Positions 1 to 7,887 of a stretch of 64,000 nucleotides of DNA are shown here, in pieces. The notes under the pieces are model-generated. The model did no database searches, was not told where the DNA came from, and saw nothing but the letters and a program-made list of their open reading frames with translations. Each line of letters opens with the position of its first letter. Position 1 is the stretch's first letter. Origin of the DNA: Rickettsia typhi (GTDB taxonomy: Bacteria; Pseudomonadota; Alphaproteobacteria; Rickettsiales; Deianiraeaceae); the NCBI GenBank assembly GCA_945881985.1, contig CAMCVL010000001.1, forward strand, positions 62,001 through 126,000, in the 5' to 3' direction. Both the position numbers and the translations under genes were made by a program.

Positions 1-1235
1 TCGGCTAAAAACACAACTCCGTCCATGGTTTTACCAAAGGTTATTGGGAGGGTGTTTGAGGTGTCCTTATATTCTTGTGTTTCAAAAATTTCGCGTAAAA
101 ACACAGTTTCCCTTATGCGATTTGGCACCTCAATACCAAGTGCACCCTTTGTGTTAAGCTGGCTTATGCGGCACGATGGAGCCTTAAGATACCTTGCAAC
201 ATCTTCATTTAAGCCCATAACTCTTGATGCCCTAATGCCAGACTCAGGCTCAAACTCAAAAACACTAATCACAGGACCCACCTGTATAGAAACTATCCTA
301 CCGCCAACGCCAAAATCCATAAGGCAGGCTAAAAGCTTATCCTTTGTAAGTTTTGCATCGTTGATGTTTTCAATTGTTTTAAGCTGCTGGTCCTGAGCCT
401 GCATATTTAGTATGTCGTAAGGGGGAGCTTTGTAGACTGTTATGGAATTGTGGGTAAGCTTACTTTTAATGTCCGCAGGCTTGCTTGCCTGGCTGTTTAA
501 ATCTAAGGATTGTAAATTAGCATCGTGGTAAGCTAGCGAGTCCGCGTTTAATGCTTGAGTATTATTGCTATCTTGATGAATTTTATTAGATTTAAGCAAA
601 TTATTATCAAGATTTACAAATGAAGCCTCGCCGTTTTTTTTAAGACGCACTTCAAGGTTTTTTGTTCCGCCATCTTTTTGAAAACCTTTAACTGATACAA
701 TTGAAAGATATTCTGTTTTTTCGCAGGAATATAACACTGATAAAATTGCCACAAAAAGCACAATTGCAAAAATAATGACTTGGGCGTAGATATTGGATAT
801 AGAGGACAATACATCTGTCATTAAATATCCGCCAAGGGGGTATTCAAAGTAGTAAGTGTAGGGCTTTAAAAAAGATAATATAAGCCCTAAAGCAAAAAGT
901 GCGGCAATAAAACCTAGAAATCTGTTTTTTAAAGATGTTATGCCACGGCTAAAAAAGTCGTAGGATACAAGACCAGTCCAAAAAGGAGTAAAAAAAGATG
1001 AAAGCCCAAAATACTGCAGGGCAAAGTCCGCAAAATAAGATCCGGCTCTACCCATTATGTTTTGCACAGGGTATTTACTAATTACATTAAAGCTCTCGTC
1101 CAAGGATGTGTAGGACACTAAGGCTAAAAAGCTAAAAACTGATAGGGTAAAAAAGACGGAGCCAAGAAAAAAAGTAGATTTTTTGAGTTTTGTAATAAAG
1201 TTGCCAAAGGCTAAAAGCCCATCTTTTGCACCCAT
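1..1235 (-). CDS. ftsK: DNA translocase FtsK, N-terminal part (cut by window edge)
   Basis: The minus-strand frame is open from an ATG at 1235 to the window edge (411 residues visible). It has four hydrophobic membrane segments in the first ~210 residues, a polar low-complexity linker (~220-270, rich in N, S, K, D), then a stretch resembling the FtsK alpha domain: GPVISVFEFEPESGIRAS, followed near the edge by FGKTMDGVVFLA, which matches the segment just before the Walker A motif of FtsK/SpoIIIE. The motor and gamma domains lie outside the window. FtsK anchors at the septum and pumps DNA for dimer resolution. It starts 36 nt after fabG stops, so it may be co-transcribed with nuoK-fabG. The linker is short compared with E. 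coli FtsK. Confidence 0.88.
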   Translation of the reverse strand, partial: MGAKDGLLAFGNFITKLKKSTFFLGSVFFTLSVFSFLALVSYTSLDESFNVISKYPVQNIMGRAGSYFADFALQYFGLSSFFTPFWTGLVSYDFFSRGITSLKNRFLGFIAALFALGLILSFLKPYTYYFEYPLGGYLMTDVLSSISNIYAQVIIFAIVLFVAILSVLYSCEKTEYLSIVSVKGFQKDGGTKNLEVRLKKNGEASFVNLDNNLLKSNKIHQDSNNTQALNADSLAYHDANLQSLDLNSQASKPADIKSKLTHNSITVYKAPPYDILNMQAQDQQLKTIENINDAKLTKDKLLACLMDFGVGGRIVSIQVGPVISVFEFEPESGIRASRVMGLNEDVARYLKAPSCRISQLNTKGALGIEVPNRIRETVFLREIFETQEYKDTSNTLPITFGKTMDGVVFLA

Positions 1236-1271
1236 AAAACCTTTAAATTAAATACTTAAAAAGCCTTGATA

Positions 1272-2018
1272 TTACGACATATACATGCCGCCGTTGACAG
1301 ACAAAACCTCGCCGGTAATATACTCACCCATCTTACTAGCTAAAAATACAGCAGAGTTTGCAATATCAACTGGCGACCCTTGCTTGCCAAGAGGTATGTT
1401 TTTGTTGATTAACTCCTCGTTTAGCCCGCTTGTCATATCCGTTTTTATAAAACCGGGAGCTATAACATTTGCAGTGATGTTTTTTGAAGCATATTCCAAA
1501 GCAATAGACCTAGCCATACCAACAAGCCCAGCTTTTGATGATGAATAGTTAACCTGCCCAGCATTACCACTAAGACCAACAATTGATGATATGTAGACAA
1601 TTTTACCAAATTTTTTACGCATCATATGCTTAACTGCCGACCTTGAAAGCACAAAATTTGCAGTTAAATTTGTGTTGATTACATCGTGCCATTGGTCGTT
1701 TGTCATTCTAACAAAAATACCATCCTTTGTAATGCCGGCGTTTGCAATCAAAATGTCAAGCCCATCCATTTTAGCTATTGAGCTTTCAACCAAAGCCTCG
1801 CATTCGGTTGTGTTTGCAAGGTTGCAGGCTTCAAAAAAAACTCTACCTTCATAAGCTGCATATTTTGCTTTAAGTGCATCAAGCTTTACCTGATTTGACC
1901 CGCTTAACACGCAAACCGCCCCAAGTTCCAAAAAAGCATCAGCAATTGCACCACCAATACCACCGGTGGCACCGGTGATTAAAACCTTTTTACCTTCAAG
2001 TTCAAACAAATTATTCAT
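1272..2018 (-). CDS. fabG: 3-oxoacyl-[ACP] reductase FabG
   Basis: A 248-residue short-chain dehydrogenase, the usual FabG length. The NADPH-binding motif TGATGGIGGAIA lies near residues 16-27, the NAG motif is in LDILIANAGITKDG, and the catalytic Ser/Tyr/Lys set is seen in YISSIVGLSGNAGQVNYSSSK. The C-terminal ITGEVLSVNGGMYM is typical of FabG. It reduces 3-ketoacyl-ACP in fatty-acid elongation in the cytosol. Its ATG overlaps the 3' end of nuoK by 8 nt, which suggests translational coupling. Other fab genes are absent nearby, so this placement is unusual. Confidence 0.93.
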   Translation of the reverse strand: MNNLFELEGKKVLITGATGGIGGAIADAFLELGAVCVLSGSNQVKLDALKAKYAAYEGRVFFEACNLANTTECEALVESSIAKMDGLDILIANAGITKDGIFVRMTNDQWHDVINTNLTANFVLSRSAVKHMMRKKFGKIVYISSIVGLSGNAGQVNYSSSKAGLVGMARSIALEYASKNITANVIAPGFIKTDMTSGLNEELINKNIPLGKQGSPVDIANSAVFLASKMGEYITGEVLSVNGGMYMS

Positions 2019-2316
2019 CTTTTAATTTACTAATTTCGTTAACATCAATACTACCGCTGGACTTAAAATAAAGCGTTAAAAACGACAAGCCCACCGCCAC
2101 CTCGCATGCAGCAATGCTAAGTGCAAACATAACAAAAACATGGCCCGAGGATGTATTGTAAAACTTTGAAGCGGATATAAAGTTTATACCGGCAGCAAGT
2201 ATCATTATTTCAATGGATATAAGGTTCATGATAATGTTTTTACGGTTTATAATAAGCCCAAAAACCCCTATGCAAAAAACTATAAACGATAGTATTGAAA
2301 AATAAGATATTGACAT
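2011..2316 (-). CDS. nuoK: NADH-quinone oxidoreductase subunit K
   Basis: The protein has three membrane helices and the NuoK signature: an acidic residue in helix 2 (LISIEIMILAAGINF) and a second Glu in helix 3 (IAACEVAVGLSFL), both part of the proton channel. From the ATG at 2316 it is 101 residues, the normal NuoK length. An upstream ATG at 2349 would add 11 residues that NuoK proteins lack, so I prefer 2316. NuoK is a membrane-arm subunit of complex I. It is detached from nuoJ/nuoL and overlaps fabG by 8 nt. Confidence 0.92.
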   Translation of the reverse strand: MSISYFSILSFIVFCIGVFGLIINRKNIIMNLISIEIMILAAGINFISASKFYNTSSGHVFVMFALSIAACEVAVGLSFLTLYFKSSGSIDVNEISKLKDE

Positions 2317-2459
2317 TTTAGCAAAACACACAAAAACACAAAATCGCAAAACATAAACCTACTTATCAAGGTTGTAATATTTTTTTTTAATTGTCAAATA
2401 GATATGATATTTTTTTAATACGGATGATTTTAATTTAGCATTTTAATTGATATTTTAAT

Positions 2460-2535
2460 TGGTGACCCCAACGGGATTCGAACCCGTGTTACCACCGTGA
2501 AAGGGTGATGTCCTAGACCTCTAGACGATGGGGCC
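2460..2535 (-). tRNA. tRNA-Glu (anticodon TTC)
   Basis: On the minus strand the sequence folds as a complete cloverleaf: a 7-bp acceptor stem beginning GGCCCCA (one G-T pair), anticodon loop CTTTCAC with anticodon TTC, T arm with the GTTCGAATC loop, discriminator A, and an encoded CCA at 2462-2460. The body is 73 nt plus CCA. No intron or extra arm is seen. Confidence 0.96.
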
Positions 2536-2590
2536 AATGCAAAGCTACTAAGCCATAAAAACCAAGTAGTGCTTTTTTTATGCTAGGTAA

Positions 2591-2619
2591 AATTTAACAA
2601 AAACTAAATAATTTGTCAA
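2591..2619 (-). promoter_or_regulatory. Probable sigma-70 promoter for tRNA-Glu
   Basis: A perfect minus-strand TTGACA (2619-2614) is followed after 17 nt by TAAATT (2596-2591), 4/6 to the -10 consensus. It lies about 55 nt upstream of the tRNA 5' end. The same TTGACA-17-TAAATT pair is seen before dnaE. Confidence 0.45.
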
Positions 2620-2642
2620 TATTTTTTTTAATTTTTTTATCA

Positions 2643-3680
2643 TTACGCAAAATTAGCATAGCTAAGACTTGCTCTTGAGTTTTTTGAGGCATATCCACTG
2701 GCATGGTTTTGATTGATGTTGTAATATGTTGCATTATCCTTGTCGTCATCAGTTAATTGAGACAGAGACTCAGCAAGCGATTCCATAAAAGATTCAAAAT
2801 TACTATTAATACCATCATCTAAATCATCGTTGTATTCTAGCGTCAATGTAACTTCCTCTTCTTGGTCTTCCTGTGGCTCTTTATCTTGCACCACCTCATC
2901 ATCTTTTGCAAGGTCATCCTCGTCATCCTTAATTACAAGCTCAGCATCAAGATTAGCTTCCTGCTCGGCACCTTCGCTTACTTCTTGTGTTGTTAAATCA
3001 CCTTCGTCTAAAGCTTGGCTTTTATCCTGCAAGTCCAATTCTTCTTGGTCTTTGGCTTCGTAATCATCGCAAAGGGTTAAGTCAATTTCAAAATCAAGGT
3101 CAAGGTCCTCAATTTCAGTTTCCTCAGATATGTCGTCGTCACCAAAGGGGTTTTTGTATTCTTCAAGATCGTCTAAGTCTTCGTGATCCGCACCTTCATT
3201 ATCGTCTTTTTGCTTGGCCTCCTCGCTAAGCTCTACAACCTCAAGCCATGTTAAAAAATCATCAAGATTGTCAAAGTCCATTTCGTAGTCAAAGTACCTA
3301 CTTTCGTCTTGATTGTCGCTTTCGTCTTCCCACTCGTGCTCTGCGGCAAAAATTAAAAGACACAAAACAACCATCTGCTGCAATGGCATTGTTTTTAAGG
3401 AGTCGTAGGTAATTAAAGACTTGTGTGCAAGGCAAAGATCTTTGCATTCATCTTTGTTTAATTGTAAAAAAGCACGAATTTTATCTTCATGCTTAACAAA
3501 ATCCTTTGCTTGCTTTTTGCATTTTGCTGCAATGTCGCTTAAGATTTGTTTATTTTTAACTACGGCAAAAACAAGAGCATTTAGGGCTCTTGGCTTAAAA
3601 CTACCAAATACCACGAAGCAAATCGATCTTACGGCTTTGGATGTAAGGAGTTTTTCTATATTATTTTGATTTTGAACCAT
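2643..3680 (-). CDS. Highly acidic protein of unknown function
   Basis: 345 residues. I do not recognise a family. The first ~110 residues are basic to neutral and helical looking, with one hydrophobic stretch (MVVLCLLIFAAEHEW). The remaining ~235 residues are extremely acidic, with D/E-rich runs such as DDDISEETEIEDLDLDF and EEEVTLTLEYNDDLDDG, and end in an Asn/Ser-rich tail. No signal peptide is obvious. The gene stands alone, divergent from dnaE. The acidic part is probably disordered; roles such as cation buffering, DNA mimicry or secreted effector are only guesses. Confidence 0.6.
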   Translation of the reverse strand: MVQNQNNIEKLLTSKAVRSICFVVFGSFKPRALNALVFAVVKNKQILSDIAAKCKKQAKDFVKHEDKIRAFLQLNKDECKDLCLAHKSLITYDSLKTMPLQQMVVLCLLIFAAEHEWEDESDNQDESRYFDYEMDFDNLDDFLTWLEVVELSEEAKQKDDNEGADHEDLDDLEEYKNPFGDDDISEETEIEDLDLDFEIDLTLCDDYEAKDQEELDLQDKSQALDEGDLTTQEVSEGAEQEANLDAELVIKDDEDDLAKDDEVVQDKEPQEDQEEEVTLTLEYNDDLDDGINSNFESFMESLAESLSQLTDDDKDNATYYNINQNHASGYASKNSRASLSYANFA

Positions 3681-4018
3681 CTATTAAACACATAAAAAGG
3701 CTAAAACTAAATGCAATAATTGCAACTAGAGCCCATTGTGCCTAGTTGCTATAAAATGCCAATGGCAAATTTACGCAACATAATAAATGATATTAACGCA
3801 ACAACACGCGACCGCATCATACATAAACTACAAAATTTTGTAGCAATACAGAGCAAATTAAATCTAAGCAAAAAAAAATATGTGTCAATCTTTTTTTAAT
3901 TTTTTTTATAGACTGATGATTTGCTTTGTATTGTGAGCATCAGTGGAATTAAACAATATTATTTGACAACTAGCAAGCTTGCTTTTAAATTATATTGTAA
4001 AAAAATATTTATTGATTT
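3681..4018. other. Divergent intergenic region with inverted repeats upstream of dnaE
   Basis: No gene is seen in these 338 nt. There is a perfect 8-bp inverted repeat (GCAACTAG at 3722-3729, CTAGTTGC at 3742-3749). There is also a 15-position inverted repeat (3844-3858 with 3919-3933, one G-T) enclosing a 60-nt T-rich loop. The dnaE promoter lies at its right end. Confidence 0.5.
3963..3991 (+). promoter_or_regulatory. Probable dnaE promoter with palindrome in the spacer
   Basis: TTGACA at 3963-3968 and TAAATT at 3986-3991 are 17 nt apart, 28 nt before the dnaE ATG. The spacer contains a perfect 12-bp palindrome, AGCAAGCTTGCT (3972-3983), a plausible operator position. Confidence 0.5.
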
Positions 4019-7000
4019 ATGTCTCTGCAATACAATCACTTACAGGTTAAAACTGAGTATTCGGTGTCGCGGGGGACGATATTTTACGACGATTCCCCTA
4101 TAATTGCAAAGGAACTTGATATGGACTGCCTTGGCATGTGTGATGACTTTAACATGTTTGGCTCCTTTGAGTTTAGCAAGGCTTGCTTATCAAAAAAAAT
4201 TAAGCCAATCATCGGCTGCAAGGTAAATTTAAAATATAACGGGCTTGAGGCAAACCTTAATCTTTTTGCAAAGGATGACGAGGGTTATAAAAACCTCTTG
4301 TGGCTTTCAAGTCAGCCTTGTATAGATAAAAATCTTGCCAGAGCCCTGCCTTTTGAATACCTTGATAAAGCAAGAACGAATGGTATAATTGCACTCTCGG
4401 CATCGGTAAAGGGCACGGTTGGCAAGTTATTATTAAAGGAGCAAAAAGATGATGCCTTTAAATTTGCCGCTGCAATGCGTGAGGTTTTTGGCGATGATTT
4501 TTACATTGAAATTACAAGAACTGGCATTAGGCACGAGGTGCAAATTCAGGAAGATATTTTTGACATTGCAAAAAATCTCTCTCTGCCAATTTGTGCAGGG
4601 CATGAAATCTACTTTAAAAATCCAGAGGATTTTGAAGCACATGATGTACTAACCTGCATTGGCGAAGGCAGGTATCTTGCAGAGCAGGACAGAGATGTAT
4701 CGTCAAAACAAGAATTTTTTAGGTCAAAAGAGCAGATGTTTAAAGCCTTTGCTGACATCCCAGCCGCTCTTGAAAACACATTTAACATATCCCGCAGGTG
4801 CAATGTTTATCCGCTTGGGCGTAAGCCAATGCTGCCTCCTTTTAAAACCGAGAGCGGGCTTAGCGAGAACGAGGAGCTTGAAATGCAAGCCAAAGAGGGG
4901 CTTAAAAAACGCATAGAGCATAGCGGCGTAGCGGATGGCTTTACTGAACAAGACTACGCAAAACGCCTTGAATACGAGCTAAGTGTGATAGTAAAAATGG
5001 GTTTTGCTGGTTACTTTTTGATTGTCTCCGACTTTATAAAATGGAGCAAGGCAAATAATGTTCCGGTGGGGCCGGGGCGTGGTAGTGGTGCAGGTAGCAT
5101 TATTGCTTGGGTTTTGTATATTACAGACCTTGACCCCTTGTATTACGGGTTGCTGTTTGAAAGATTTTTGAACCCAGAGCGTGTATCAATGCCAGACTTT
5201 GATATAGACTTTTGCCAGGAAAAACGCTCAATGCCAATAGACTATGTAAAAAACAAATACGGCGAAGGTAATGTTGCCTCAATCATCACCTTTGGTAAGC
5301 TGCAAGCTAGGGCAGCCCTTAAGGATGTTGGTAGGGTTTTGCAGCTGTCCTACAACGAGGTTGACAGAATTTGCAAGCTTGTGCCCTTTAACCCTGTTGA
5401 CCCAGTAACCCTGCAAAAGGCAATTGATATGGATAAAACCCTGCAGGAGCAAATTCAAAATGACGACAACATCAAAAGACTAACAAGCATAGCTCTTAAG
5501 GTTGAGGGGCTTAACAGGCACACTTCAACCCATGCTGCAGGTGTGATAATTGGGGATAAGAATCTTGTTGAAATCGCCCCGCTTTACAGGGGGGACGATG
5601 ATGAGATGAACGCCGTGGGCTACCACATGAAGCCAGCTGAGGCAATAGGACTTGTAAAATTTGATTTTTTAGGACTTAAAACACTAACGGTAATTGCAAA
5701 CACAATCAAGTTTATCAAGGAGCAATGCGGGGATGATGTTGATATATCACGCATCAACATGCGTGACCAAAAGGTTTTTAAGTTGTTGCAGGATGGCTTT
5801 ACAAGGGGGGTGTTTCAGCTAGATAGTGTTGTTTGCCGCAGTGCCATGAGGCAAATGCACATAGACAAAATTGAGGATATAGTTGCTCTTACATCGCTTA
5901 ACCGCCCGGGGCCGATGGAGAACATTCCAAGCTACATCAATCGTAAAATAGGCAAGGAGCAAATTGAGTACCCGCACCCCTTGCTTGCCGAGGTGTTAAA
6001 CGAGACATATGGGGTTATAATCTACCAAGAGCAGGTGATGCGTGTTGCACAGGTTTTGGCACTTTACAGCCTTGGGCAAGCAGACTTGCTGCGTAGGGCG
6101 ATGGGTAAAAAAATTAAAGAAGAGATGGACCAGCAAAGAGCAATTTTTGTTGAAGGGGCATCAAAAAATAATATATCAAAGGAAAAAGCTGATGAAATAT
6201 TTGACCTCATAGCAAAATTTGCAGGCTATGGTTTTAACAAATCCCACGCTGCTGCTTATTCAGTAATATCATATCAAACGGCTTATTTAAAGGCACATTA
6301 TCCATTGCAGTTTTTAACCGCCTGCCTTAACATGGATATTGATAACGACCAAGACCTTAACATTTTTATCACCGAGGCACGGGATATGGGTTTTGAGATA
6401 GTCCTGCCAAACATTAATAAATCTTTTGCAAGATTTGCGGTTGTGGACGGCAAGATAGTCTACGGACTTGCCGGCATTAAGGCGGTTGGGCTTGCAAGCA
6501 TGACAGAGCTTGTAAGAATTAGGGAGCAGGGCGGCGAGTTTAAGTCCCTTGCGGATTTTTGCACTCGTGTTGGTAATAAGGTTGCAAATAAAAGAGCAGT
6601 GGAGCACCTTGCAAAAGCTGGTGCATTTGACTGCATCCATAAAAACAGAAGGCAAATTGCCGAAAATGCCGAGAAGATTGTTGCTTTGGCGTCCTCAAGT
6701 CAAAAAAGCAGAGATAGTGGTGCGGAAAGCCTCTTTGGCGAAGAGGATAATAAGCAAGAACAGCTTGTTCTAACTAAAATAGAAGACTACGGCGAGATGG
6801 AAAGCCTTGCCGCAGAGTTTGAAGCCTTTGGTTTTTATCTGTCAAATCACCCAATTAAACCATATCATGCTAGGCTTGAAAAAATTGGTATAACCTGGTC
6901 ATCGGCTCTTGCAAAGGTTGAGCCTAGCGAAAACCGCAATCGTAGCGTCAAAATGGCTGGGGTTGTTAATATTGTAAGGCAGAGAAGCGGCAAAAACGGC

Positions 7001-7648
7001 AGGTTTGCTTTTGTTCATATATCGGACACAGAGGGAATCTACGAGTGTATGATGTTTAACGGCGACCTCATCGTTCAAAAAAAAGACCTTGTAAGCGAAG
7101 GAGCGATTGTTGGGGTGGAGGTGGTTGTTGAAAAAAAAACAGAGGACGAAACGCCAAGGCTTAGCATTAAAGACATCTTTGCCATTGAGGATTTTATTGC
7201 AAATCCTCCAAAAACAAATTTAAGTGGTAATAAGTTTGACTTTAAAAACAAAAAAGAGGATTCTGCCTCCGCAAAACCTAGCTCATCCTATCAGCAAAGT
7301 AATGTGGGTAAACATAGTTCTTTGGCTGGGGCGGGGCAGTATCAAAAACATGATAACAAACCTCAAGCCCAGTCTAATTCTCAGTCTGGCTATCAAGTTA
7401 AGCAGCAAAAGCAAATTGCTAACAATCAGCCACAGGTTATTGAGCGTGTTTTTACCTCCGCCACGCCATCGCCCATAAGCAACAAGCATCTGTATTTAAG
7501 CGAAATTATCCACCTTGACGATACCCTTGATTTTTCGGAGTTAAAAGTGTTAATACAATCCAAGCTTGACGAAACAAAAACAGATGGTAAAAAAACCATC
7601 TATCTTAGCTATAAGGGGCGGGTGTTGATGCTAAAGCAAATGAAATAA
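4019..7648 (+). CDS. dnaE: DNA polymerase III subunit alpha
   Basis: 1209 residues, the replicative polymerase. The N-terminal PHP domain is present but degenerate: the usual HLHVHSEYS reads HLQVKTEYS and the DHG region reads CDDFNMFG, so metal ligands are lost. The catalytic core is intact: GPGRGSGAGS, aspartates in PDFDIDF (D393, D395), and HTSTHAAGVIIG. The helix-hairpin-helix and OB regions follow (MAGVVNIVRQRSGKNGRFAF). Residues ~1066-1140 form a Gln/Ser/Asn/Lys-rich linker, unusual in DnaE, before the C-terminal tau-binding segment. The start fits the family N-terminus; no Shine-Dalgarno is seen. Confidence 0.97.
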   Translation: MSLQYNHLQVKTEYSVSRGTIFYDDSPIIAKELDMDCLGMCDDFNMFGSFEFSKACLSKKIKPIIGCKVNLKYNGLEANLNLFAKDDEGYKNLLWLSSQPCIDKNLARALPFEYLDKARTNGIIALSASVKGTVGKLLLKEQKDDAFKFAAAMREVFGDDFYIEITRTGIRHEVQIQEDIFDIAKNLSLPICAGHEIYFKNPEDFEAHDVLTCIGEGRYLAEQDRDVSSKQEFFRSKEQMFKAFADIPAALENTFNISRRCNVYPLGRKPMLPPFKTESGLSENEELEMQAKEGLKKRIEHSGVADGFTEQDYAKRLEYELSVIVKMGFAGYFLIVSDFIKWSKANNVPVGPGRGSGAGSIIAWVLYITDLDPLYYGLLFERFLNPERVSMPDFDIDFCQEKRSMPIDYVKNKYGEGNVASIITFGKLQARAALKDVGRVLQLSYNEVDRICKLVPFNPVDPVTLQKAIDMDKTLQEQIQNDDNIKRLTSIALKVEGLNRHTSTHAAGVIIGDKNLVEIAPLYRGDDDEMNAVGYHMKPAEAIGLVKFDFLGLKTLTVIANTIKFIKEQCGDDVDISRINMRDQKVFKLLQDGFTRGVFQLDSVVCRSAMRQMHIDKIEDIVALTSLNRPGPMENIPSYINRKIGKEQIEYPHPLLAEVLNETYGVIIYQEQVMRVAQVLALYSLGQADLLRRAMGKKIKEEMDQQRAIFVEGASKNNISKEKADEIFDLIAKFAGYGFNKSHAAAYSVISYQTAYLKAHYPLQFLTACLNMDIDNDQDLNIFITEARDMGFEIVLPNINKSFARFAVVDGKIVYGLAGIKAVGLASMTELVRIREQGGEFKSLADFCTRVGNKVANKRAVEHLAKAGAFDCIHKNRRQIAENAEKIVALASSSQKSRDSGAESLFGEEDNKQEQLVLTKIEDYGEMESLAAEFEAFGFYLSNHPIKPYHARLEKIGITWSSALAKVEPSENRNRSVKMAGVVNIVRQRSGKNGRFAFVHISDTEGIYECMMFNGDLIVQKKDLVSEGAIVGVEVVVEKKTEDETPRLSIKDIFAIEDFIANPPKTNLSGNKFDFKNKKEDSASAKPSSSYQQSNVGKHSSLAGAGQYQKHDNKPQAQSNSQSGYQVKQQKQIANNQPQVIERVFTSATPSPISNKHLYLSEIIHLDDTLDFSELKVLIQSKLDETKTDGKKTIYLSYKGRVLMLKQMK

Positions 7649-7665
7649 CTCTAGACTTAGTCAAA

Positions 7666-7887
7666 TTACTCCTGTGATTTTGGCTTGTGTTTTTTGTTTG
7701 CATTGCGGTTTTTGTCAATATTTTGCAAAAATTCCACAAAGTAAGGAGTGATGTAATTTGCTCCATACTGAGAAAAATGATTGCTAATATTACCAGGTTC
7801 TTCCCTGTAAAGAAGCTGACCTTTGTAAGTTGCAAAACAGCCTTGTGCTGTGCAAATGCCATCTTTTAGCATATATTGATATGGGTC
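7666..7887 (-). pseudogene. Out-of-frame 3' end of the acyltransferase (SGNH C-terminus)
   Basis: This segment continues the acyltransferase gene in another frame. Read from 7887 it gives DPYQYMLKDGICTAQGC, then NHFSQYGAN, which is the conserved end of SGNH-type O-acyltransferases. It carries the catalytic His (in NHFSQ) and the preceding Asp. The upstream frame instead stops at 7866. One extra base at the TTT on the minus strand (7890-7888) would join the two frames. The fragment ends at 7666, 17 nt from the dnaE stop. Confidence 0.75.
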
